Positions 30,246 to 40,700 of a DNA stretch of 64,000 nucleotides are shown here, piece after piece. Position 1 is the first letter of the stretch, and the number at the start of each line of letters is the position of its first letter. The position numbers and the translations under genes are program-made. The notes below the pieces were generated by a model. That model saw only the letters and a list, made by a program, of their open reading frames with translations, was not told where the DNA came from and made no database searches. Source of the DNA: Lepidodermella squamata (Eukaryota; Gastrotricha); contig JBLDXI010000024.1 in the NCBI GenBank assembly GCA_047495785.1, forward strand, positions 310,001-374,000. The letters are read 5' to 3'.

Positions 30246-31606
30246 ATGGGTCCGTCGGCGATGGCGATTTTCAACTGTTTCAAGCTGGCCACGTGGCAAG
30301 CTACTGACAAAAGACTTGTGTTCTTCTTCCTTAATATACCGCTTCTGGTTTGTAAAAAAAACGAGCCAATTAGCTTATTGTTAACCACAAAAACTTTGTA
30401 ATAGGTATTCGGCATTTTCCTAATTGTTCTCGGCTGTGGAAACCTTTTACCGACGGATTTCAACTGGGAATGGCAGGATCATATGGGTCTAATATACCAC
30501 AATAACACGATTGATTGGGTAAAATCAAGTATTTCAAATGAAAGAAATGAGACATTGGTTTCTTTAGCCTGAAATGGTCGGCACACCCCTTCGCGCGCCG
30601 AAAATATTTTTCTTGGTCATTGGCAGCTTGTTCATCGTTCTAACTGGTCTAATTTCACTCACTGCATTTGCCTGCCATAGCCACAGCCGAATTAACAGTT
30701 GCTTCTACATTTGGGTAAGACAATTAGACTTCGCTATATCCAGCTAATCAATGAAGTTTCCTTATCTCCAAGTATTCAGTTCTTCTTTCAATTGTTTTCG
30801 TTTCGAACATGGCTTTTGTATTTGCCGTAGCAGCTTTATTGAGAAAGGTAAGGACTGATACCCGATTGTTCATTACTTTGATTTTTATCCGATATTTAGG
30901 GCGTTGGTTTAATGGAAAGGACAGTAGCGAAAGGATATATTAAGGGAGAAACTTATGACTACGTTGTCAATCTAGCTTGGGACTCAGCCCAGCTATTCCT
31001 TCAATGCTGTGGCTACCACAGTGGCGCCGATTATTTGAGAAACAAGTCGTTCAGCAATGCGAACGCCACCTTCTTTCTAGAAACCACGGTGAGTAGCTAC
31101 CGGTGTTGTTATACTAACCACTGAATCATGTTCGCGTATTTTTATCGCACATCAGGGTCGAGCTGTCATCCCACCGTCCTGCTGCACTTCCGTGACCTTG
31201 AACTCAGCGCGGCGAGGTGATCCTGATTACGAGGATGCAATATCAGGATGCCTAACAAACACTTCTCCGGAATTCTCGAATTACAATGAAGTAGCTTCCG
31301 AACGTCTTAAAAAATTATTAATATTGCAAGTTATTTTTTCAGGGATGTGCAGACAAGTTGTTACCGCATGCCGTTAAACTGTACGTCCTGGTCATCTTAA
31401 TCGGCGTTTATTTGGTAAAAATCAATAACTCCTGAATGTTGCTTCTTCATTTTATTAAACTCATCTAGATTCCTTTGGTGATTGGGGCTTCGGTTTTGGC
31501 GATGAATAGAAAGAAACTGCTCGAGAAAAAGCTGCATCCAACCGACTTGGGCTATGCGACTTGCGAAAAAGTCCACCATCAACTCCTAACCACTGAAGCA
31601 TCTTGA
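30246..31606 (+). CDS. Tetraspanin B
   Basis: Eight exons, all introns in phase 0: 30246-30347, 30405-30518, 30568-30714, 30773-30847, 30900-31088, 31156-31290, 31343-31414, 31469-31606, giving 323 aa. Four hydrophobic segments are present, including FFFLNIPLLVFGIFLIVLG and KLYVLVILIGVYLIPLVIGA. The large loop contains CCG, PSCC and GC, the tetraspanin hallmark. Asn-linked sites (NNT, NKS, NAT) lie in the loops. The exon count, the all-phase-0 introns and the identical 75-nt fourth exon match tetraspanin A, so the two are old tandem paralogues separated by the protease gene on the other strand. Intron 3 ends in an unusual CCAAG acceptor. Confidence 0.9.
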
Positions 31607-32254
31607 TAAAGAGACTTTTCTATAGTTTTTTCTAATTAATATTATTTAGTATCCTATAATAGTATTATTAATCACTCCCGGTGAAATCAATTAAATAACT
31701 CGGTGCTAAAGCACTGATTTTTGTTGTTTTCCTAAACTGAGTCGGATTTATCAAATATTGTACCAGCGCAATGAAAACTAAACACAGGACATTATTCACG
31801 TGCCTGGTTTCATGTTTCACTACCGGCGGGATGCAGAAAAATGAGCGCCAGCTGAAAACAAAGCCGGGTTGATATTTCAATTTAAACCGTTTAAACAAAA
31901 GAGTCGCGCTGCTCGTTCTTGAGGAGAATTATTTCTCGCCGCGGAATAAACAGCGCAATGAAGTCAACATCCAAGAACAGCGCGTGGAGGCATATAAATT
32001 ACTAATGCACACACAAAATGGTGCAGTGCTGAAGAAATAATGCTACATATGCGGAGCTAATAATAAACGGAAAAATTTGCCCATTCGTAGGGCAGGAATT
32101 TTTGTTATCGCTATATTCCTCTCTCTATAAGGTGTTCTCAGCAGTGATATAGCAATGCTTTGTCACTGATAACGCCCATTCACGCTACTCAGTCGCCTAC
32201 TCATTGCAGGCATTATTTGCAATTATTTTCAACGCTGCGACACCTTGCTGAACT
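31607..32254. other. Intergenic, tetraspanin B to LDLa gene
   Basis: About 650 nt with no gene or repeat recognised. It holds the 3' UTR of tetraspanin B and the promoter of the next gene, both on the plus strand. Confidence 0.4.
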
Positions 32255-33199
32255 ATGAAGTTTTTAATAATTTTGACCTTCGTCTTATCATGCCGGGCTT
32301 TCGAAACAACGACAGTGCCGAAGGAAGAAGTTGTGGATGATTTTATGAGATCAGCAAATTTCACGGTCTCCGCAACTGGGTTTCGATGCCCGACCAACAG
32401 TATGGTGATCCTTCCGGACAGTTTGGTCTGCGATGGCGTGGAGAATTGCCCGGATGGTGCTGATGAAGAAGAAAGCACTTGCCTCACTTTTGACACTTGC
32501 CCGCCAACTCACGTGAAATGCCGTAACGAGTCGAGCTGCATAGGCCATGAAAATTTATGCGATGGTATTTCATTACAAATTTCAATTTAGTCTTACCTTA
32601 CAACCTTGTAACAGGCAATAAGGACTGCCGAAATGGTTGGGATGAAAGCGAGGCTGCAGGCTGTATTAGCAGACATGTGATTAAGCACAACGATACCAAC
32701 TTTTGTCCAGAGGGATTCTCCTCCTGCGACTCGATCATAGACCGCTGCATTCCCGATTCAGCCATTTGCGACTTCAAGAAGTGAGTTCCTATCAGCCTAA
32801 ATCTTCCATGCAGGTTATAAACAATTTTTCAGGGACTGCGAAGGAGGTGAGGATGAAGCCAAGTGCCCAAATGGGAGAAAGTGCCCGAAGGGGACATTCC
32901 GTTGCTATAGAACGGGCGAGGAAGAGACAAAATACTATTTCCACTGTATAGAGAAAGAGTTTGTTTGTAACAAGATTCCCAACTGCCCGAGTAAGGAGGA
33001 TGAAACTGATGAAGCATGCCAGGCGTTGACAGACGGCGGCTTCGACAATCGGATAGGACACAGCGAAAACGACGGCCATCATCATCATGCCAACATGCCG
33101 AAAGCCGAAACTCAGAGCAAGGCAAACTCGGCTATCAACTCCTACTCAGTTGCTATAGGAACAGTTTTTCTGTTGTTTGGAATCATTTTAATAGCCTAA
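32255..33199 (+). CDS. Secreted or anchored protein with four LDL-receptor class A repeats
   Basis: Three exons (32255-32564, 32615-32780, 32833-33199) give 280 aa. After a signal peptide (about 1-15) come four cysteine-rich LDLa modules, each ending in the acidic calcium cage: CPDGADEEESTC, CRNGWDESEAAGC, CEGGEDEAKC and CPSKEDETDEAC. LDLa modules bind ligands in receptors and extracellular proteins. The tail has a His/Asp-rich spacer (DGHHHHA) and a C-terminal hydrophobic stretch (VAIGTVFLLFGIILIA) that ends the protein. That fits a GPI-attachment signal or a single membrane anchor with no cytoplasmic tail. The module-splitting introns are in phases 1 and 2. An AATAAA at 33333 would place its 3' end against the last codons of the convergent receptor gene. 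Confidence 0.88.
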
Positions 33200-33343
33200 T
33201 TTTCTCGTACATAAGTAACTCCAATAATGCTCAACAGGGATGGATACCTGTCGGTTTATCACATTTGATAGCATTAAAAATCGAATTTGTTGAAGCTGCG
33301 TCTGAAATAACTATGTTTTGTACGATATGTGCAATAAATATGT

Positions 33344-34853
33344 CTATGAATTCTCTTCCTCCTCGATTTTATCTTCTGGAGCTTTCTTGGGTTTATCACA
33401 GCAAGAAGAAAATGATAGAAGTTCCAATTGACGTCGGACGGATTTCATTCTATGGACGTAATGGTCAGGATCAATCCTATACAATAAACAAATAACTTAC
33501 CTCCAAGTGTAAAGAATTGGCTCAAACAGCAGATAAAGTATCCGAATACTGTTGAGCAAATCTCGATACCACATACCGCTGTTAGAAGGACCAGGCTTCT
33601 TCGACACTTCGAAAACCGAAATTGGCAGGGTTAGCATGGTCAGTGATGCGTGCAACAGAACAGTTGTTGTTATCAGCTTGCGGACAGAAAGTAGCCCAAC
33701 TGACTGCATCTATGGAATCAGATAATAAATTGTAAAAAATTTAACTTATAAACTAACTGTCTTAAGAATGTGGGCGTATAAAGGTATAAAAAGTAAGGTC
33801 AGAGCTGAAATTAAGACAACTGTGACCAGCTCAAGCCACTTGGCGCTATATTCAGCACAGAAGCGAGGCCAGAAAGAATTTTCTGCTATTGCATATTGAC
33901 GAAATTCGTCATTAGCTGCCCATAGGAATAGGTCATCGTCGCCGTTTTTCAGGTCCCTGTTGAGTATAAGACAGTTCGAGGACTGATTTCATAATCTGTC
34001 GCTTGAGACTCACATTTGCAAGAATTGTTCGATATCTGAAAGGCTATCCTTCTTGGCGGTTCCTACTGAACCGCTGAAGTTGAAAATTAACAGACTACCA
34101 ACGCCGTGAAAGAGACAAGTTAACAGCAACAATATCCAAGCAATCATAAGAGTGAGTCGTATTCTTCGAGGGTTTCCAAAGAGGGTGTGGTAACGTGAAG
34201 GCCAGACTATTCCGAAATAGTGGTCCAAAGTCATTCCAAGCAGCGACAACAGAATTAACAGCAGTCCAGCAAATCTACAGCATTATTTACTTTAGGGTGA
34301 GTAAAATTGAAGTCGTTTAATTTTACCTGAGATCTTGCAAAATACCCTCTATGCAAAGCTGAAGTGATGAATTTTCCACAGCTCGAGCGGCTATTTGAGC
34401 TGTGTAGCCTATAATTGATGCTGCACTTATGAAGACATTGGAGATGCTTTATGAAACAACCAAAATCCCTGAATTTCCAAAGGATCGTAGATTATAAATC
34501 GCCTACCTTATATTTAAAAGAAATATTTTGTATCCCTTGAGCGATGTCCTTATCCTATTAACAGTAAGAATCAAGGCAATGTTGCACAAGAAAGCAACTA
34601 TCAATATCAAGGTGTCGACAGAAATAACCCAAAGACTCGTTGAATCTTCAATTATAGACGTGACATGGTCATTTCTGGACTTGAGTGCTGCCTGTAGCCT
34701 TTCGTGTCTCCTCAACGCTCCCTCAATGCTTGCAAGATAGCTGGTTTGGTCTAACTTGAACGATGACGCCGAAGACCCAGAGAACAACAACTCATCCGAT
34801 CGTATTTCGGCGACTTCTGTTGCCACTTTGATAATGCACGGTGGTTCGGACAT
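33344..34853 (-). CDS. Seven-transmembrane receptor, class A GPCR-like
   Basis: Six exons (transcript order): 34507-34853, 34327-34446, 34014-34274, 33758-33956, 33501-33709, 33344-33476, giving 422 aa. Helix 1 (TLILIVAFLCNIALILTV), helix 2 (NVFISAASIIGYTAQIAA), helix 3 (FAGLLLILLSLLGMTL) followed by DHY in the DRY position, helix 4 (LTLMIAWILLLLTCLF), helix 5 (ELVTVVLISALTLLFIPLYA), helix 6 (LLHASLTMLTLPISVF) and helix 7 (IRILYLLFEPILY) are all visible. EPILY stands where NPxxY is usual. Cysteines at the top of helix 3 (LQLC) and in loop 2 (RFC) could form the usual disulfide. The N-terminus of about 80 residues has no signal peptide. The ligand is unknown. The start at 34853 is the first ATG; a longer N-terminus is possible. 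Confidence 0.85.
33477..33500 (-). other. Candidate 24-nt intron in the receptor gene
   Basis: It runs from GTAAGTTATTTG to GTATAG. Splicing joins the end of helix 7 (LYTW) in frame to a 44-residue tail rich in basic then acidic residues. If it is retained, the reading stops at once (TAA formed across the donor), giving a receptor with almost no tail. Confidence 0.75.
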
Positions 34854-35329
34854 AATTGTTCAAGCTTGTGTTATTATAGGAATAAAAATGCCTAACTTTT
34901 CAGGACTTTCCTGGAATAGCAACCTCAAGAACCTGAGGCAATATAATTCCTAGTGCTTGTCAAGTGATTTTCCTATACTACATGCCGTTTTACCATGCCG
35001 TACCGATAGCCTCAAAACACAAAACAAAAATAAAAAATCGATGCCATAATTGGTATTATTAGGTCTGCATTTTGATTTCCTGAATGTACATGTGTATGAC
35101 ATTACATAGCAACGTTCTTGATTTTCCGTGCGCGGCTGCTGAGTATTTTTAGACGGTCACCATGTAGCCAGATCCAAGAGGAAAACATAAGGTTAAGGTG
35201 GGTTTACTATTGGTGACAGATTTTGCCTCAATGCAAACACAGGTGACATTTCAAATAAAAAAGATGGCGCCCTCTGAAGGATATCAGACTAAAATAGGCT
35301 TGATTTACCCGATTTTTCTCTGCTTAACA

Positions 35330-35874
35330 ATGAACTCATTTGAGGATGATCAACTCAGGCTTGAAGAAACGGACTACGACGTTTTTGAGTCGACTGACGA
35401 TAAGGAGAATGGAGGCGATTATCGAGAAAGTTCCGATTTCCACAATACGGCTGCTGTAATTAGCGATGAATTCACGGATGACGATGACTTGGATGATGGC
35501 CAACTGGACGCCTGTAAAGAATGGCAGCGATACCAGGAAAGTTTAGCCGAGTTGAAGCGAATGGCAGATGAGGTGAAAATGCTGGTTCAAGAAACTCGAC
35601 AGCATTCGCACCTGGTGAAACGCGTTCTTACCAGGGGTAACAAATCGACTGCATCACCGAGGCGGACCCAAGTTACAGAGCTGGAGGCTCCTAATAGCGC
35701 TGTGAAAACGCCGAGAGCAAGGTTATATAATATTGAATTATACAGGTCATCCTTTTTCAAGGTGATATTTTTAGATCGAGACGAAACGGCGATAATGACC
35801 TGATTTCGGCCATTTTCTTTGTCCGGTTTTTCATTCTGCTTGTGGTAATTTTACTATTTTCCACTTTAATTTAA
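35330..35874 (+). CDS. Tail-anchored coiled-coil protein
   Basis: Two exons (35330-35721, 35775-35874; 53-nt intron, phase 2) give 163 aa. The N-terminal third is very acidic (TDDDDLDDGQLDA) and has no signal peptide. A coiled-coil-like helix follows (about 62-100, including KEWQRYQESLAELKRMADE), then a basic Ser/Thr/Pro segment. The second exon codes only a basic stub and a C-terminal hydrophobic helix (SAIFFVRFFILLVVILLF) with three residues after it. This layout is that of a tail-anchored cytosolic-facing protein of the ER, mitochondria or vesicles. I do not recognise the family. The intron is essential: reading through it loses the anchor and ends within the intron-derived frame. The ATG at 35330 is preferred over an upstream in-frame one at 35198 because of the coding bias. 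Confidence 0.7.
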
Positions 35875-36607
35875 TCTAATGACTGTAATTATAGATAATC
35901 ACGGTGATTGTTACCTACCAGATTCAGCATTAATTTCGATTTTTGACCAAAGTGTATTCATCGATTGCGTAAAAATAAATCGCGCATTTCCGTGTCTGAG
36001 AGTTTTTTTTACGAGTTATTAAATTGAAGTTACCCGAGGTGTGGGGTAAAAAAAATTGAAGGCGTGAACCTTCAAAAGCATAACCACTTGTAATCTTATA
36101 CACTTGCCTTCGAAGCAATTAACTTAGTTGCTTAGCATTAGCGCCTATTTTACTATAACGGAGAAAGCCATTGTAATATGTTTTATTCACCGTAAAACAC
36201 ACCAATTATTCATTACTAAGAATTGATGAAGTAGTGGCTGGCTGAATTTAATGCTGTTTTTCAACAAACGCGGATGTTTTAAGTATTATAATTGTTTGGT
36301 GGCGCTTTATAATTAGTTCAGATGGATATCTACCTTCAACAGACTACGGTGATATTGCTAAATTGCTAATAAAAAAATTGTCGAGGTTTCCTTGCTCAAT
36401 TCGTCATGCTCCCCAAGGAGTCATGTAATCTTTAACGAAGATGAATTACATTTGATTTGCGTCAGCGTTTTTGATTAATTACCTATGCGCTATCCGCCAA
36501 CGTGTCCTAATATACGTGATATTTTGTAGATTATTGTTCCTAAAAAAGACATCAATTTCTCAAGCAATTTTCCGCTAGATACAAGCACAGATGCATCTGC
36601 GGTAAAG
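35875..36607. other. Intergenic, promoter side of the pseudo-protease
   Basis: AT-rich with no gene recognised. It separates two plus-strand genes. Confidence 0.4.
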
Positions 36608-37717
36608 ATGCCCATGAAATTCCTTCTGGCGATAATTATATGTTTAAACCTGGTGAACCATGTCTTTCCTGATAACACCGCAACTCAGCCAAGCCGGCGG
36701 ATATCAACATCTAGTCCTGTTGCCGATAAAGCTACGAAAGCGGTGAGAAATGCGTCGACAACTTCGACCCCCAGGCCATCAACTACGAGAACAACTCCTC
36801 GCCGCTCGACTACGACGAGTCCAATGCCTCCAAGATGTGGGGTTGGGAGTGTTCCATTCGCGCCCCTACTTCGACTACCAACCATGGCTAAAGTGCGCGA
36901 GTTCCCATGGCAAGTTTTGATCGAATCTACTCATAAAGAATACGACTCGGTTCAAAGTTGTGCTGGGACAATCATTTCGCCAGAGTGGGTGCTAACATCA
37001 GCAAGCTGCTTTCAATCAGGTCCTGAACAGTAAGTTCCTTACATAACACTTCAATATCGCTATTTTCTATCTCTTTTATCAAGATTCGAAAGTATCGTGA
37101 TTTCAAATATTTGGAACATAACAACAAGATATGGATCAGTTGTTAGAAAGGCGAAAGCAGTTATAACCCATCCTTATTACGACCCGTCTCAGTCGTCCTT
37201 TGACGTTGCACTCATTCTTGTCGATCAACCCTGGCGTTATGATGACGAAAATCAGTACGGAACGCCGGCTTGCTTACCCGAGCAGTGCTTCGAGTCATTC
37301 GCAGATACAAACACTTTGGGTCAAAATAATTGTGTCACGGTTGGTTGGCAGTCGCTGCTGACTGGCGAGTTCAGAGGTCCTCTGATGAAAAGCAACGTAA
37401 AAACGCCTGCGAGTCAAACTTGCAAAACGAAGCTGGACAAACTGAGCGCCTTTCCCTACTCGGAAGATAAGATTTGTGTTACCGATTTATACGGAGGCGG
37501 ACCTAGTTGCCAGGTTGATGTTGGTGGTGGGCTACTTTGTAAGAATCCATCCAATGGAAACTATGTCCTCGGTGGTATCGCTTCCTTTGTTCAAGACCCG
37601 GAAGGCAGCTGTTTACAGAAAGTAACAGCTCCTTATGTTGTTTACACCAAGGTCTGCATTGTTCGAGGCTGGATCGACAGTGTCATTGCCAACCCAAGCT
37701 CCAGCTCCAGCTCATGA
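36608..37717 (+). CDS. Secreted S1 serine protease homologue, catalytically inactive
   Basis: Two exons (36608-37029, 37084-37717; 54-nt intron ending TCAAG) give 351 aa. A signal peptide (about 1-20) is followed by a Thr/Ser/Pro/Arg-rich linker (about 24-75) and one trypsin-fold domain. WVLTSASC puts Ser133 in place of the catalytic His, Asp181 is kept (SFDVALIL), and CQVDVGGGLLC puts Val287 in place of the nucleophilic Ser. There is no IVGG activation site. It should fold like trypsin but not cut; such homologues act as binding partners, cofactors or decoys in other animals. His-to-Ser and Ser-to-Val changes are shared with domain 2 of the tandem protease at 26556-29044, as is the Thr-rich lead-in, so the two probably descend from one inactive ancestor. 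It ends in a poly-Ser tail. AATAAA at 37835. Confidence 0.88.
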
Positions 37718-40700
37718 CTTTGAGTCTAGGAATAATCACAGATCGTACCAGCCTGTCGCTTTCAAAAAGCAATCCTGAACCAAGCATTTGCTTTTCCGAT
37801 ATTATATTTGAACCTTGTGGCCATTGATTTCTTAAATAAAATTTAACTTTAAACTTTTTTGATTCTTAAACACATTTTTAATATCAAGCCACCTTAAAGA
37901 TGGGTAAGGTAATTGTGTTATTTTTGCAGCGGTTGTTCATTTTATCATCGTCTTGTGGGGTACAAATCCTGGCTCCTATAACTCATCCTGAACTCTTGCG
38001 TAGAACAATTTTCATCGACAAATAATTACACGCTCTGCGGCATGTTTATTGAGCGCAAAACTGTCGAAGAATAATATTATCATAAGGACTGTGATTTCCT
38101 AATCCTTGCCTTCTGCGACTTTTGCGGGAGGGTATCATTATCAGCCGTCGACAATTGCCACTGTCCGCAAGTTAACAAATGCAGAATAAAATAATATACG
38201 GTCGTAAAACGTGTTGTTATACACATCAGCATATACTATAGCAAGAAATGTAAGACGTGTGCTTCATGTGTCATGCTGCTGAGGCTATGATTGGCGATCG
38301 GCGCGCATGGTGTAACAGCGAATATACATACATACCCGGCATTATCGTTGACTGTCTCAATTCATTGGCGAGGATGACATATGGTGTCAATAAAAGCGAT
38401 GCAACATGTGTCCACAGCGCCGTCGATTGCTGCTATAAAACTATAAGGTGCTATTTTAAGCTGGTGCGTTGTATATCTAACTAAATATCTAATAACACGC
38501 GCATGGAGAGGATGATCGAAACGATGACCTTCTTCGATACAAGGCCGCGTATAATAATAGCCATGGCAGCAGACACGAACTTGTAATGAAATAAATAAAT
38601 GCTGGCGATATTATTCTGTGCGAGATGTGTTCGCGTGTTGACAGCAACAGCAGCAGTCGAAAAATCTCCCTCAGGGCCACAAGACTCTGGTGATACAACA
38701 GCTTCTGAGGTCTGATCCGCCGGGCGCATACGATCGAGCGACCTGTAGTAGACACGCCACGTATATAAATTATCAATTAAACTGTTATTCCCAATAGAGG
38801 CCGGCGCGGCAATATTTGCCGATCACAAAAAAATCTCAATCATATTATTATCGTTCCATGTACTGAAAAACTCGCGAGTATTTTGTTTACGAGGAATTTT
38901 TGAAAATCGAATTACCTACCGAACATTGTTTGTTTGTTTAGAGATTTTTTGGCGAGGAAACTCGGCGCGCGGCATCGCCTTATTCTCGTGTAATTAAATT
39001 CGCGACAAGTCGCCCGCACGCGCGCACCATTTCGCGCGCAGACACGCCGCATTACAACGCATAATTAGTCTTCCATCGGCGTAAAAATTGAATTAAGGGT
39101 CAGCTGAGCTGCGGCGAAACTTTGGAAGATATTTTTACGCGATTACTATGCGCGCGGCGTCTTCGCCGTCTTTTTCGCATATGCCGGCGCCGCCCGGTGG
39201 CAAAAATGCCTGCTGTCATCATCATTGCTTCGTTCGACTATCTTATTATAATCATCCGCGATATGAACATCGTCGACGCACCCGGCTTATCGCTGGCCGT
39301 CCCAATTGGTCGACGGCTATGTGGCGCCACGGGCGCCGGGATGGCTCTTAGCGTGGAATTAGCGCGCTCGCATATGCCGCTAATCGACTGCATTTAGTGT
39401 CACCCCGGCTAATCGAATCGTCCCGGGCGACACGGTGGCTTTTTGGCGTCGCCGACGCTGGCGCTTTACGTGCGCAAGGCAATAACACTTTGCCGTTGAC
39501 CGTTTACGCCAGGCGTAATCAGCTCACGACATGCAATCGCCGCGGCACGGGAGCCGTAAAACGGCAACTCCCGACGCCAATTACACATGTTTTATTCATG
39601 ACCAGCTTCATATCTATCACTGGCACTTGGGATGATTTTTTGATCTGGCCTTACTATCATTCATAAATCAACTCGGAAGTTACGTTAAAGGTTGCTAGTC
39701 GTTTGAACTTTCTGCCTCATCCGGTATAACAACTTATTAATTGCTCATGTAAATAGACCAGCCGGAAGTTCGTCTTGATTATAGCTTTTAGTATGAAGTT
39801 TACATAGCATTTATACAGCGCAGTGCCTTTTCTATTTTTCGCCGTCTTGCGACCTCGCAGTATTTGATTAGCGTTGACAAAAATCGAATTTGACATTTTT
39901 TCGATTGTTATTTCGTAATCAGGTGGTTACGCGGCGCACTGGCCGCAAAAAATTCCCGCGATTTTTTGTGAGCGAGAGGCGGCGCATAGTCCTTGGAGGC
40001 GTTCAAGACGCCAGGGAGTTTCGGCCGCTTCTAATACTTATCGTAATGCACCGAAAAATTTCTCATTATAGACCCATTTCTACCTCAACGCCGTCTCTTT
40101 TTATCGACGCCGCTTTGTCATTATTAATTTTTTACATTTTTACACATAGAGATGTTGACTTTTTATCATAATATTATTACACTGCGATCGGGGCGCTTCG
40201 AAAACAACGCTAGAACCTGCGTGTAATAGATGGGTACATATTGCTGCATTATTTTTACTAAACAACAAATAATATTATTTGTTTGAATATTTGAAACTTG
40301 AATTTTTTTCAATGCCCTCAAGTATCGTGTATTGCTATATTGTCACCTCTCGTCTAAGTCATTGATTGCGCATCCGGAGCTAACCAGGAAAAAAAGCCGC
40401 GCAAGTTTTGTTTATTCGCGTTCGATCGAAGCGGGCGCGAATGTGAGCCTAGATTTCTGGCGTATTTAAAATAAATATTCTGTGATGATGCCGACTTCCT
40501 ATGAACATAAGCACAAACAAATTATACAAACGCGCGCGCGCGCGCGCATCGGCAGCAGGTGCGCGTGCATAAATTTCGCATGGCTTTTACTACTTCGACG
40601 GCTGCGCGGCTGCTGAAAAAATCAATGGCCACAAGCGCGCCTTTTCTCTCGCTCGTCGTCATTATCAATCAGCATCGTCGCGAGCGCACATACCTCCCGC

